Assembly (NCBI GenBank): GCA_963678575.2
Contig: CAXXHV010000002.1
Span: 2,046,001-2,110,000 of the forward strand
Length of the DNA stretch: 64,000 nt
Direction of reading: 5' to 3'
Origin: Pleomorphochaeta sp963678575
Lineage (GTDB): Bacteria; Spirochaetota; Spirochaetia; Sphaerochaetales; Sphaerochaetaceae
The translations under genes and the position numbers were made by a program. Numbering within the stretch: position 1 is the stretch's first letter; every line of letters begins with the position of its first letter. A model generated the notes under the pieces. That model did no database searches and had not been told where the DNA came from. It worked only from the letters and a program-made list of their open reading frames with translations. This document shows positions 17,309 through 26,687 of this stretch, piece by piece.

Positions 17309-17569
17309 TTTATTATCTCAAAGAAAAACAAATCAAATTTATTTTACTATTTAATGATAATATCAAATTAATTATATATAAATAATTATATATAACTAAT
17401 TTTTTCATATCGATTTTGTGGAATTCATAATTATAAAACCAAAAATTATCAAAAAGAAATACAAAATCCAATTATGTGTAAAAACATTATATATATCAAA
17501 AAAAAATTGCAAAATTACAAAATCATGTTACTATTAATTGTTAGTAAATAACTATTTATGGAGGTTTTT

Positions 17570-18880
17570 ATGGCAAAAGATGCTCCCGTCAAAAAAAACG
17601 GGTTACTAAGCTGGTACTTTAATTTTAATTTATTGTACAGGATCTTAATTGGTTTAGTTTTAGGTGCTGTTGTTGGTATTATTTTAGCAGCAAGTGGAAT
17701 AACAAATATTCCTGGTTGGTTACAATTACTTGGTGATATTTTTGTTCGACTTTTGAAAATGATTCTTATCCCAATTGTTTTTTCAACTTTAGTTGTTGGC
17801 TCGGCTTCAGTTTCACCTGCAAACTTAGGAAAAGTTGGTATTAGAGTTGTAGCAATTTATTTGATAACTTCTGCTGTTGCAGTAGCTATTGGATTAATTA
17901 TGGGTCTTATCTTTAGACCTAATGCACAAATTGCAGCAACAATGGTTGCTGAAGCAGCTGGAAAAACAGCTAATGTTTCAATTTGGAATACAATTGCTGA
18001 AATTATACCAAAGAATATTTTCTCTTCTTTAACTTCAGGAACAATTCTTCAAATTATCTTCTTTGCAATTCTATTTGGTTTAAGCCTCTCATATTTAAAA
18101 GTATCTAAAGATGAAAGACTTGAAAGAATTGGAAATACAATGTTTGACTTATTTGATGGTTTTGCAGAAATAATGTTAAAAATGGTAAAAAGCATAATGG
18201 AATATGCTCCTATTGGTGTTTTTGCATTAATTTGTGGCGTATTTGCAAAACAAGGTGCACAAGTTGCTGGTTCTTTAGCTATCGTAACCATTGCTTGTTT
18301 CGCTGGTTACATTGTTCACATTTTACTTGTTTACACAACAATTTTAAGAATTGGAAAAATCAATATAAAAACATTCTGGAAATCTGCAAGAAATCCTTTT
18401 GTTACAGCATTTGTAACTCGTTCTTCAAGTGGAACATTACCTGTAACTATTGAAGCAGCAAAAGAACTTGGTGTTAAAAAAGAAGTTTATTCTTTCTCAT
18501 TACCTTTAGGTGCAACAATTAATATGGATGGAACAGCTATTTACCAAGGCGTTTGTGCTATCTTTATTGCTTTATCAGTTGGTCATGGAATGTTTGGAAT
18601 GAGTGATATTGGATTAATCATTATTACTGCAACTTTAGCTTCAATTGGTACTGCAGGTGTTCCTGGTGCTGGAGCTATCATGTTAGCTATGGTAATGCAA
18701 CAAGTTAGAATGCCTATTGAACCTGGTACAGCTATCGCTGGCGCATATGCATTAATTTTAGGTATCGATGCTATACTTGATATGGGAAGAACTGCTCTTA
18801 ACGTATTTGGTGACTTAACATGTACAACATTTGTAGCTAAAAAACTAGGTATGTTAGAAAAAGATTCTATTGCTCAATAA
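17570..18880 (+). CDS. Dicarboxylate/amino acid:cation symporter (DAACS family)
   Basis: Membrane transporter of the GltP/DctA family, importing glutamate, aspartate or C4-dicarboxylates with Na+ or H+. Family signatures: SSSGTLPVT (HP1 tip, about residue 281), ATINMDGTAIYQG (TM7 NMDGT motif) and ASIGTAGVPGAGA (HP2). Eight hydrophobic segments plus two re-entrant loops fit the fold. I choose ATG 17570 (MAKDAPVKK), because GGAGG (17560-17564) gives 5-base spacing; the in-frame ATG at 17558 contains that SD. Aspartate or oxaloacetate-linked substrates would suit the OAD/PEPCK metabolism seen elsewhere in the window, but the substrate is not provable. Confidence 0.92.
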   Translation: MAKDAPVKKNGLLSWYFNFNLLYRILIGLVLGAVVGIILAASGITNIPGWLQLLGDIFVRLLKMILIPIVFSTLVVGSASVSPANLGKVGIRVVAIYLITSAVAVAIGLIMGLIFRPNAQIAATMVAEAAGKTANVSIWNTIAEIIPKNIFSSLTSGTILQIIFFAILFGLSLSYLKVSKDERLERIGNTMFDLFDGFAEIMLKMVKSIMEYAPIGVFALICGVFAKQGAQVAGSLAIVTIACFAGYIVHILLVYTTILRIGKINIKTFWKSARNPFVTAFVTRSSSGTLPVTIEAAKELGVKKEVYSFSLPLGATINMDGTAIYQGVCAIFIALSVGHGMFGMSDIGLIIITATLASIGTAGVPGAGAIMLAMVMQQVRMPIEPGTAIAGAYALILGIDAILDMGRTALNVFGDLTCTTFVAKKLGMLEKDSIAQ

Positions 18881-18910
18881 TAATTACTCACTAATAATAA
18901 AAATTAAAAT

Positions 18911-18938
18911 ATCCCCTTTGCTTTCAAAGGGGATTAAT
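18911..18938. terminator. Bidirectional intrinsic terminator
   Basis: Perfect 10-bp stem ATCCCCTTTG/CAAAGGGGAT (18911-18920, 18925-18934) with loop CTTT between convergent genes. Confidence 0.85.
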
Positions 18939-18961
18939 TATTAAAAGATTATTAATTAAGT

Positions 18962-19354
18962 TTATTCTTCATATTCCTTGACAGGCTGTTCTAGCGCCCA
19001 CAAATAAAGATCAATTATTCGTCTCTGGGTGTTTCTAAATAAATAAGTTTTATCTTTAGTACTTAAAGAAAAATAAGAATTATAAAATTTCTTAGTAGCA
19101 GAATAATCAACTATAGCTTTTCTTTTTATTATAGTGCTTTCAGTAGATCCAATAATGGGTGTCATTAATATAATAACTCTATAATCAGTTATACAAATTA
19201 AACGTCTTTTCCCTTCAAATATAGCCGTAGCAACACAATTTATTGTTTCATCAATATTTAAAATCATCGCTAAAGATTTTAATTCAGTTTTAAACCCATA
19301 TAAATCATAAATATATAGTTCTTGCAATCTTGATATAATATCTTTTTTTTCCAT
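18962..19354 (-). CDS. Small PH-like (YokE-type) domain protein
   Basis: Soluble protein of 130 residues without signal or membrane segment. After an N-terminal helix (LQELYIYDLYGFKTELKSLAMIL) it shows the bacterial PH-like pattern: INCVATAIFEGKRRLICITDYRVIILMTP, which matches the strand-turn-strand plus TDxRVI block of YokE-like domains. These domains are widespread, their ligands unknown. The gene stands alone upstream of a terminator; the ATG lacks an SD. Function unknown. Confidence 0.65.
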   Translation of the reverse strand: MEKKDIISRLQELYIYDLYGFKTELKSLAMILNIDETINCVATAIFEGKRRLICITDYRVIILMTPIIGSTESTIIKRKAIVDYSATKKFYNSYFSLSTKDKTYLFRNTQRRIIDLYLWALEQPVKEYEE

Positions 19355-19451
19355 AGAAATATATTAACACGTTTTGTATAAAAACAAAAATAAAAATATG
19401 CATACTTAGAATAAACTAAAAATGCATATTTTAACTAAATGAAATTATCAA

Positions 19452-19634
19452 TTAATTTTTTGAAAAAACACCAAAAGCACAAACTCTTAAACATCTACCA
19501 CAATCAATACATTTACTATTATCCACTTCAGGAGCAGAAAAGCCTTTTTGTGTTAATGCCCCTGTTGGACAAAATCTAATTGCAGGACAAGGATGGTTTT
19601 GAGGACAACGGTTTTTATTAATTTTAATACTCAT
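19452..19634 (-). CDS. Small 4Fe-4S ferredoxin-like protein
   Basis: Sixty-residue ferredoxin of a type common in anaerobic Firmicutes and spirochaetes, starting MSIKINKNRCPQNHPCPAIR. The first cysteine group is spaced CX5CX5CP rather than CxxCxxCxxxCP; the second is regular, CIDCGRCLRVC. The final cysteine is followed by AFG instead of the usual proline. Likely an electron carrier or a small Fe-S partner. I place the start at the ATG at 19634, with GGAG 9 bases upstream; a longer reading frame to 19709 would add 25 hydrophobic residues but has no RBS. Confidence 0.85.
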   Translation of the reverse strand: MSIKINKNRCPQNHPCPAIRFCPTGALTQKGFSAPEVDNSKCIDCGRCLRVCAFGVFSKN

Positions 19635-19817
19635 ATTTTTTATCTCCATAATATTTACTATATCCATATATATAAAAAAAAAATAAATAAAAGTATGTAA
19701 CAAACTCACTAAGAAACACTTCTTATAAATGATAGCACTATTTACTCAAGATAATTATTAATACATAATAATTATAAATAAGTTAAATCACAAAAATTAA
19801 AAAAACTAAGGGCTAAC

Positions 19818-21809
19818 ATGATAACCAAAGATAAAGATGCATTACTATTTGTAAAAGATTTTTGCAAAACTTTTTATAATAAAAGAAATGTTGAAGAATC
19901 TTTAAAATATCTTTCTAAAGAAATCATTTGGACTGGACCTAATAAAAAAATTGAACTATCCAATTATGAAAAACTAAAAGCTATATTTTTAATAGATGTT
20001 TCATTAATCTCTTCACCATTTTATATTTATCCTATTTCTGAGATTACCTTTGAAGTAACAACTGATGTTTTTAACATTAATTATTCATTTAAATTGATAA
20101 ACAAAAAAACACAAATAAATGTTGAAATTAATCTGTTTGCAACCGTAAAATATACTAATAATAAAGCTCAAATTGTCTCTGCAATAATTGATTATATCAA
20201 ATCACCAGATTTTTTATCAAACACCTTTATACAACATGCAAAAGGAGGTTTATTAGTTGCAACATATTTAAATAAAAATTACTTTTCTATAAAATTTACC
20301 AATACTCAATTTAATGAGTTATTTAATTTAACTGATGAAGAAGTAATACGTTTATATAAAACAAATTTACTAGATTATATACTTGATGAGAATATAGAAC
20401 TTGCAAAACATATATTTAACAACAACCTTAATTCAAATATACCTTTCACTTGCAATCTTAAGGTAAAGTGGAAGGATAAGCTTTTTGCAATTATTGCAAA
20501 TGTTATTTCAAAAAAAGAAAAAGATGATATAAATTATTATTTTATAATTAGACCTCAGATAGATATTGATAATGAAACAAATTCTTTAATAAAAGAAATG
20601 GATAAAACCAATATAGAATTAAATAATAAAAATGCTGATTATTTAATAGATGGAACACATAAACACAATTATAATACATTTTTATTAGAGGATATTAGTG
20701 ATAATTTTTGTAAATTATTAAATTATAAAAAAAATGAATTGTTAAAATATACAAAATATGATTATAAGAAATTAATTCATGAAGACGATATTTCCTATTT
20801 CGAAAAAATATATAATAAACTTCATACACAAAGACCAAAATATTCCTTTTCTTATAGATTAATTTCAAAGGATAAAAAGGTTTTTTGGGTAAATGAAAGA
20901 CTTGATATAATAATCGATAAAAATGGATATAAACATATATTTGCAATAGTAAGAAAAAATGACAATTTCACTAAATCAAGCTTATTTGAAGATAGTGAAA
21001 AGATATTTTTACCACCTTCTTTTGATTCAAATCTTTTAATTATTGACCTTGTTAAAAATGAATTTGAAACTTCAACATTAAATAATTCTTTAATAAAATT
21101 CACAAATAAATATGTTAAAGATTTACCAAATTCCTTAATTGAAAATGATTTTATTTATGAAGATGACAAATCGAGTTTCACAAAATTCTATTATTCAATC
21201 TTAAATGATAAAAAAAACACATGGACTGGAAGACTTATACAAAAGAATAATAGAATTGGTTGGTACAATATTATTAGCTATACCCTTTTTAATAATAAAA
21301 TGCCAATAAAGGCATTATGTACAATAATAAATATTGATGATCAAAAAATAATAATTGATAAATTCCAAAAACAGCAAGAAATAATTAAGATTGCAATATC
21401 AGATTATGAATTTATTGGTGAATATGATTTATTTGAAAATGAACCAATCTTTTTATATTCACCTGTTTGCCCTAATGATTTTTATGAGAATTCAAATATT
21501 AACAACTTTGAATTTTTCTTAAATAATGCTGTATACAAAGATGATATTACAAAACTTTTGGAAATAAGAAATAATAATATTGAATATGTATATAATAATA
21601 GAATACCTCAAAGTCATAATCTTGAAATTAGATATAGATCATTAAGTAATCGATTCTTCGGTTATCAATGGTGCAATTTAAAATATATATATAAACAAGA
21701 TGAAAAATCTAAACATTTACACTTAATTCTATTTATAAAAAATATCAACAAATCAAAAACTGATGAGCTAACATTATTAGAAAATTTGAAAAATACTAAA
21801 TTGGAATAG
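19818..21809 (+). CDS. SnoaL-like plus multi-PAS sensory protein without output domain
   Basis: Soluble 663-residue protein without membrane segments. Residues about 5-130 look like a SnoaL/NTF2-type domain (FVKDFCKTFYNKRNVEESLKYLS, then IIWTGP), a pairing often found in front of PAS/GGDEF proteins of gut anaerobes. At least two PAS-like domains follow; the clearest spans about 270-375 (LLNYKKNELLKYTKYDYKKLIHEDDI ... FSYRLISKDKKVFWVNERLD), with further PAS/PAC-like segments at about 140-230 and 400-515. The end carries another such fold but no GGDEF, kinase, EAL or HTH domain. It may act by protein contact, or be a truncated cyclase. Highly AT-rich, N/K/I-rich composition. Confidence 0.6.
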   Translation: MITKDKDALLFVKDFCKTFYNKRNVEESLKYLSKEIIWTGPNKKIELSNYEKLKAIFLIDVSLISSPFYIYPISEITFEVTTDVFNINYSFKLINKKTQINVEINLFATVKYTNNKAQIVSAIIDYIKSPDFLSNTFIQHAKGGLLVATYLNKNYFSIKFTNTQFNELFNLTDEEVIRLYKTNLLDYILDENIELAKHIFNNNLNSNIPFTCNLKVKWKDKLFAIIANVISKKEKDDINYYFIIRPQIDIDNETNSLIKEMDKTNIELNNKNADYLIDGTHKHNYNTFLLEDISDNFCKLLNYKKNELLKYTKYDYKKLIHEDDISYFEKIYNKLHTQRPKYSFSYRLISKDKKVFWVNERLDIIIDKNGYKHIFAIVRKNDNFTKSSLFEDSEKIFLPPSFDSNLLIIDLVKNEFETSTLNNSLIKFTNKYVKDLPNSLIENDFIYEDDKSSFTKFYYSILNDKKNTWTGRLIQKNNRIGWYNIISYTLFNNKMPIKALCTIINIDDQKIIIDKFQKQQEIIKIAISDYEFIGEYDLFENEPIFLYSPVCPNDFYENSNINNFEFFLNNAVYKDDITKLLEIRNNNIEYVYNNRIPQSHNLEIRYRSLSNRFFGYQWCNLKYIYKQDEKSKHLHLILFIKNINKSKTDELTLLENLKNTKLE

Positions 21810-21858
21810 TCCAATTTACTAAATTATTAAAATATTTTTTTAATTTAAGAAAAATTGG

Positions 21859-21887
21859 TTGACAAAATAAATATATGATATTATTAT
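21859..21887 (+). promoter_or_regulatory. Strong sigma-70-type promoter in front of a gene-free region
   Basis: TTGACA (21859-21864), exactly 17 bp, TATTAT (21882-21887). It lies 50 bp after the PAS gene and no protein gene starts within the next 1 kb. Confidence 0.7.
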
Positions 21888-21893
21888 ACATCT

Positions 21894-22024
21894 ATAAGTT
21901 ATAGATTGCTAACAAAAACAAATAACATCACTCCAACGTTATTTATTATTTAGTATTATTAATTTGAAACTCCATTATTTTTCCCTGTTGTATGGTGACT
22001 ATTTTATTAGTCACCATATTTTTT
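21894..22024 (+). ncRNA. Candidate small RNA (about 131 nt)
   Basis: The strong promoter above and a strong terminator below delimit a short transcript without a credible ORF. Predicted elements: a 5' hairpin ATCTATA/TATAGAT, then AAATAAC/GTTATTT (7 bp) with an 11-base loop ATCACTCCAAC, an unpaired AT-rich linker with ACTCC and TTCCC, and the terminator hairpin. Pyrimidine-rich single strands such as CTCC and TCCC are typical seed regions of trans-acting sRNAs. It does not match 6S, tmRNA, RNase P or SRP RNA as far as I can judge by eye. Confidence 0.55.
21991..22024 (+). terminator. Intrinsic terminator of the candidate sRNA
   Basis: Perfect 11-bp stem TATGGTGACTA/TAGTCACCATA (21991-22001, 22008-22018), loop TTTTAT, then T6. 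Confidence 0.88.
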
Positions 22025-22025
22025 A

Positions 22026-22955
22026 TTAATTATCCAGTAAATAATTAGTAATTATTCAAATTCAAGAAATATTAACAATTATACATATAATCAACACCTT
22101 CATATTATTAGACGGCACTAACAAAAATTTTTATAAAATTAAAGCAAATATTATATAGAATAGACAGTTATTTATTGGACAATAGGTAGAAACACTAAAA
22201 TAATGGTCTAAAATAAAACAAGAAGATTGTGATATTTTTTGAAGAATATACTTTCAATACAAAAAAATTAAACAATATTATATTTTTACATTCATCTATC
22301 TTATGAAATATGAGATAAGACTTTATAAGAATCTAAATTTGAACCTTTTTTAAATAGTATTTTATCAAGCTCAACTTATAAAAAATTATTACTTTTTGAT
22401 TCATAGAATTGAGAAAATAGGGAATGAATTAAATCTTGGGAAAACTTGTGTAAAGACTGAGTTTTTTATTTGATATCAAATAGGATAAGTCTTAATTTAA
22501 AAACTAGAAAAAGATATTAGAAAATCTTAAAGAATTAGAATTTTTTTTAGGTAATCAGTAATAATTTTATTATTTTTTAGTTCTATTTAAAAAAATGTAA
22601 TTTTTTTTTGTTTAATATCTTGAATTTTATAAGAAACTACATCCATTATACGTATTCTTATGAATATATAAATTATTACAACCTTTTTTATTAATTAAAC
22701 TAAAATTAGACTAATTAAAAGCCAATATTTTAGTAATTACTTACTTTTTCAATATTTAGTATACAGCTCTATATTCCATATGTATTTTAAAAAATAAATG
22801 GAAACTGTTTAATATAATAAACTTCTTTGTTAAAATAATAACATTTTGTAAATTTATTAACATTTTTTTTGAAAATGGATTGATTTTTTAACTGAAAAAA
22901 ATTAAAGTACTATAAAACAGATTTTAAATAGGGTCCTCCCCAAGAAGGAAATTAT
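22026..22955. other. Long AT-rich region without recognisable gene
   Basis: About 930 bp before asd. All frames are broken by stop codons. Short open stretches on either strand did not let me recognise a protein family, so a decayed gene is possible but unsupported. No riboswitch (for example lysine type) was recognised in front of asd. Confidence 0.4.
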
Positions 22956-23981
22956 ATGGAAAATAAAATTAATGTTGCTGTAATTGGCGCGACTGGTGCT
23001 GTTGGACAGGTATTTATGTGGATGCTAGCAGATCATCCTTGGTTTAATGTAGCTTATGCTACTGCTTCTGCTTCAAGAGTAGGTTTAACTTATTCAAATA
23101 CTACACACTGGATTTTACCTTTGGAAATGCCTTCTTCAATTAAAGACATTGAGATGAAAGAATTTAATTTTGATTCTATGAAAGAAGCTGATGTAAAAAT
23201 CGTATTTTCAGCATTACCTGCTACTATTGCAAAAGAAGCTGAACCACAATTAAGAGCTCACGGATTCTTTGTATTTTCTAATGCCGCTGCAATGCGTTAT
23301 GATTCCAATGTTCCAATTTTAATTCCTGAAACTAATCTAGAGCAATTAGACTATATTAGAGATCAAGGATACCCTAAAACTGGGTTCTGTGTTACTAATG
23401 CTAACTGTGTAACAACAGGTCTTGCAATGGCGCTTGCTCCTTTAAGAAAGTTCAATATTAAAACTATACATATCAACTCTTATCAAAGTGTTAGTGGTGC
23501 TGGTTATCCAGGTCTTTCTTCATTAGATATTACAGACAACTGTATCCCTTTCATTAATGGTGAAGAAGCTAAAATTGAAAAAGAAATTAAAAAAATACTA
23601 TCAATTGATCCTGAGGTTTACGCTTTTACTGTAAGAGTTCCTGTAATGTTCGGACACCTTGAAACTGTATGGCTTGAATGTGAAGAAGATATTCAAGAAG
23701 AAGACATAATTCAAGCTTGGAAAGATTTCAAAGTTGTAACTGATTTACCTTCAACTCCAGAACAACCTGTTGTATATAGTAGCGAACAAACTTTCCCTCA
23801 ACCAAAATATGCATTCTGGGGTAATCCAAGAGGAATGGTTGTTTACACAGGAAGATTAAGAAAGAAAGGAAACAAAATTGGATTTGCACTAATGGTTAAC
23901 AACATCGTAAAAGGTGCTGCTGGTGGTTCAATTCAAAATGCCGAAGCTTTTGTAAAAGAATATGGTTTACTAGAAGAATAA
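22956..23981 (+). CDS. asd: Aspartate-semialdehyde dehydrogenase, archaeal/fungal-type
   Basis: Converts aspartyl phosphate to aspartate semialdehyde with NADPH, supplying lysine, threonine, methionine and peptidoglycan precursors. The N terminus NVAVIGATGAVGQVFMWML is the cofactor loop; the catalytic cysteine lies in TNANCVTTGL (about residue 150), and the conserved basic/His block is RVPVMFGHLETVW (about 226-238). The sequence belongs to the archaeal/fungal branch, whose close relatives include malonyl-CoA reductases, rather than the E. coli branch; Asd activity is the likelier function here. 341 residues. AAGAAGG precedes the ATG. Monocistronic. Confidence 0.9.
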   Translation: MENKINVAVIGATGAVGQVFMWMLADHPWFNVAYATASASRVGLTYSNTTHWILPLEMPSSIKDIEMKEFNFDSMKEADVKIVFSALPATIAKEAEPQLRAHGFFVFSNAAAMRYDSNVPILIPETNLEQLDYIRDQGYPKTGFCVTNANCVTTGLAMALAPLRKFNIKTIHINSYQSVSGAGYPGLSSLDITDNCIPFINGEEAKIEKEIKKILSIDPEVYAFTVRVPVMFGHLETVWLECEEDIQEEDIIQAWKDFKVVTDLPSTPEQPVVYSSEQTFPQPKYAFWGNPRGMVVYTGRLRKKGNKIGFALMVNNIVKGAAGGSIQNAEAFVKEYGLLEE

Positions 23982-23998
23982 AAATATTAATCTAAGGA

Positions 23999-24037
23999 GC
24001 TTTTCATAAGATACATTTTGATATCTTTTTGAAAAGC
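23999..24037 (+). other. Long two-part hairpin after asd
   Basis: GCTTTTCA (23999-24006) pairs with TGAAAAGC (24030-24037), and inside it AAGATA (24008-24013) with TATCTT (24022-24027). No T-run follows, so it is not a standard terminator; it could stabilise the asd mRNA 3' end. Confidence 0.5.
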
Positions 24038-24077
24038 CAAAGGGAGAAAGTATTTTATTAATAAAAATGTCTAAATT

Positions 24078-24102
24078 CTAGGAGGTATAAAACACCTCCT
24101 AG
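24078..24102. terminator. Terminator between asd and the U32 gene
   Basis: Perfect 9-bp stem CTAGGAGGT/ACCTCCTAG with loop ATAAAAC, followed on the plus strand by TTCTTCTTT. The right arm overlaps the stop codon of the convergent U32 gene. Confidence 0.75.
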
Positions 24103-26258
24103 TTCTTCTTTAAAAGGTATGTTAATTCACCTTTAGTTATAACTTCATATTCCTTATCTCTTTGATAAACCTCAGTTTCTGTATCTTCAATAATATTAGT
24201 ATTTTTTAAACTATCATAATTAAAGTTACTTCTAGAAATAAATAATGGAGGAATATAATCTTTTTCAACTTTTGTTGGTTGAAAAGGCCAAAGACTAATA
24301 TCACCTACTACAGTTTCTAAAAACAAGTAAGCACCAACTATTCTAATATTAGTATCAAGAAGCAATCTTGCTGATTCTCTATTTCCTAGGTAAAAATAAA
24401 TATCTGCAAAAACATTTACATCATAAGGAACAATCCACTGAAGATGTGCAATATTATTTAAACCAAAATAAACTTTATTTATAAGATTTTTTTCGATTAA
24501 TTTTGTAATAATTATTTTTAAATTATTTTTTTGTTCTTCTTCGTTAAAAAATACAGCCGGTAAAGGTAAATAATATTTATCGTCTATATTTACTAAATCT
24601 TGTATGTCAGTAGGTACATTTTGGAAAAAAGGAAGATTTTTGAAGTTTAAGTTTTTACGTTGAGGTAAATTTTCTAAAACAAATTTTTCTTTATTTAAAT
24701 CAATATCTATCGGGGATTCAATAAATAAATTTAATTTTTCTTCTATTTCTTGATAAAAAGCCCTTCTCATTTCTTTTATGACTGATAATGGAAGGAAAAT
24801 ATTTTTCATTTCAAGTGAACTATTATTATTTATATTTATTGAATTTATTTCAAAAAAAGAATCATTTGACTGTCTAAATATATCTTCAATTTTTTTTGTG
24901 TAATCAAACTCTTTATTCGCCTTTTCTATTTTAATAGGATATTCGACTTTTATCTCATTTATAAATTTTAAATTAGATTCGACTCTTAAACAATCATCTT
25001 CAATTATAAAATTTGCACTTGAATAATTTTTTGTAAACTCTAGTCTATCTGTATTTATTATTTTTTCATCCTGATTATGTTTTTTAATTAAATATAAAGA
25101 ATCTCCTATTTCTAAAGAATTCTCTCTTTCTGATAACAATAAATAAACTTTATTCAAATTCTTAGAATTCTTTATTGGATTATAATTACCATCTAAAATA
25201 GAATTAACACTAAACTTAAAAGGTTCTTCAATATCTGTATTAAATGGTTTTTTCAAATACATGATACCATCATGAATAGCAATATCAGAATATAAATCTA
25301 AATAAGCATAATAATTATTTCTTATTTGAACAATATCTATAACTTCTGCACATTCAACACCTTTATGTGATGGATAAGAATTAACAATCAATGAAGATCT
25401 ATCTTTATTATTGAAATCATCTAACCAAGCCTTAGAACTTTCTCTACTAAATGAAATCTTAACTGCATCAAGTAAATGTTTATAAGGTTTATTATCAATA
25501 ATAGCTCGATAATATTTAGTAACTGCGGAAACATAAGCTGGAGATTTCATCCTACCTTCAACTTTTAAACTATCTATATTTATATCTTGCAATTTTTTTA
25601 TACTGTCTCCAGCATTCAAATCTTTCATAGAAAAGAAATAGCCATCTTTATCTTTTGTTGAAAACCAAGTTCTACATATTTGAGCACAAGCTCCTGCATT
25701 AGCACTTCTATTTGTAATAATTCTACTTGCCATGCATAACCCAGAAAAACCATAGCATAAAGCCCCATGAATAAAAACTTTCAACTCAACATCTGGACAA
25801 GCTACTCTTATTTTTTCAATTTCCTCTATACTTAACTCTCTTGATAATACAACCCTTGAAAAACCAATATTTTTCATTGCAATAACACCATCAATAGAAT
25901 GAACAGCTAATTGAGTACTTCCATGAAGTTCTAAATCCGAAAAATGCTCTTTAATTATTTTAGCAAGACCTAAATCTTGAACAATAATTCCATCACTTCC
26001 TATAATTTGAATTTTTTTTAATAATTTAATTACTTTTTCGATTTGGGCATCATATATTACTGTATTTATTGTTACATATACTTTTTTATTATTATCTTTT
26101 GCAAATCTATAAATTTTAGAATATTCAGTGATACTAAAATTTACAGCACTCTTTCTTGCTGAATAACTTTTAAGCCCTAAATATATAGCATCAGCTCCAT
26201 CTCTAAAAGCAACTAATGCACATTGCATTGAGCCCGCAGGCATAGCAAGTTCAATCAT
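24099..26258 (-). CDS. U32-family peptidase / RlhA-like RNA hydroxylase
   Basis: Member of the U32 family, once named peptidases but now known to include 23S and tRNA hydroxylases (RlhA, TrhP) with an Fe-S centre and prephenate dependence. The 719-residue protein has the N-terminal TIM-barrel start LAMPAGSMQCALVAFRDGADAIYLGL, and the cysteine cluster ALCYGFSGLCMASR ... GACAQICRTWF (about residues 166-195), which matches the iron-binding cysteines. The long C-terminal part corresponds in length to RlhA-type proteins with DUF3656. Likely target: hydroxylation of 23S rRNA C2501, by inference from family. ATG follows AAAGGA. Monocistronic. Confidence 0.85.
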   Translation of the reverse strand: MIELAMPAGSMQCALVAFRDGADAIYLGLKSYSARKSAVNFSITEYSKIYRFAKDNNKKVYVTINTVIYDAQIEKVIKLLKKIQIIGSDGIIVQDLGLAKIIKEHFSDLELHGSTQLAVHSIDGVIAMKNIGFSRVVLSRELSIEEIEKIRVACPDVELKVFIHGALCYGFSGLCMASRIITNRSANAGACAQICRTWFSTKDKDGYFFSMKDLNAGDSIKKLQDINIDSLKVEGRMKSPAYVSAVTKYYRAIIDNKPYKHLLDAVKISFSRESSKAWLDDFNNKDRSSLIVNSYPSHKGVECAEVIDIVQIRNNYYAYLDLYSDIAIHDGIMYLKKPFNTDIEEPFKFSVNSILDGNYNPIKNSKNLNKVYLLLSERENSLEIGDSLYLIKKHNQDEKIINTDRLEFTKNYSSANFIIEDDCLRVESNLKFINEIKVEYPIKIEKANKEFDYTKKIEDIFRQSNDSFFEINSININNNSSLEMKNIFLPLSVIKEMRRAFYQEIEEKLNLFIESPIDIDLNKEKFVLENLPQRKNLNFKNLPFFQNVPTDIQDLVNIDDKYYLPLPAVFFNEEEQKNNLKIIITKLIEKNLINKVYFGLNNIAHLQWIVPYDVNVFADIYFYLGNRESARLLLDTNIRIVGAYLFLETVVGDISLWPFQPTKVEKDYIPPLFISRSNFNYDSLKNTNIIEDTETEVYQRDKEYEVITKGELTYLLKKN

Positions 26259-26687
26259 TTTATTTCCTTTATTTTTTTAATTAATCTAATAATACAATAT
26301 TAAAAATTTATTTTCATTAGTTCAACAAGAATAAAAAATAACAATAAATATTTATTTTGGATAAAAAATTATCAATAAGTATCATGTCACACAAAAACAT
26401 ATCAATTTTGTTATATTTTATTACAACCAAAATAGAAATAAATATAATAAAGTATTGAATTTTTTGTTAATTTTTTTTATTATTAGATAAGGAAATAAAA
26501 GATTTCCATATAGATTTTTGGTCAGATATAAAAATATCTAGATTATTATTACTGCCTAAAAAATAGGACAGTATTTTCTATTGTTAGATGTATAATCATC
26601 TAAGGGTTAAAAAAACATTATGATTACAATAATGTAATTATATATTTTGTGGGTATTCAAATTTTGAATATACCAAAGGAGAAATAA
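26259..26687 (+). promoter_or_regulatory. PEPCK upstream region with two palindromes
   Basis: About 430 bp without a gene. A TATAAT box at 26591-26596 is preceded directly by TG but has no good -35. Downstream lie ACATTAT-N7-ATAATGT (26615-26635, overlapped by ATTACA-N4-TGTAAT at 26623-26638) and TATTCAAA-T-TTTGAATA (26654-26670), which ends just before the SD AAAGGAG. They could be operators or mRNA hairpins for gluconeogenic control. Nothing recognisable is present at 26259-26560. Confidence 0.5.

Noticed and set aside
17134..17354. Short frames on both strands across the tRNA-Asp gene
   Set aside because: They consist of tRNA and terminator sequence; no RBS or conserved protein.
21894..22024. 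Small transcript as 6S, SRP or other housekeeping RNA
   Set aside because: No long bulged rod as in 6S and no SRP-type GGAA tetraloop helix; better treated as an unknown sRNA.
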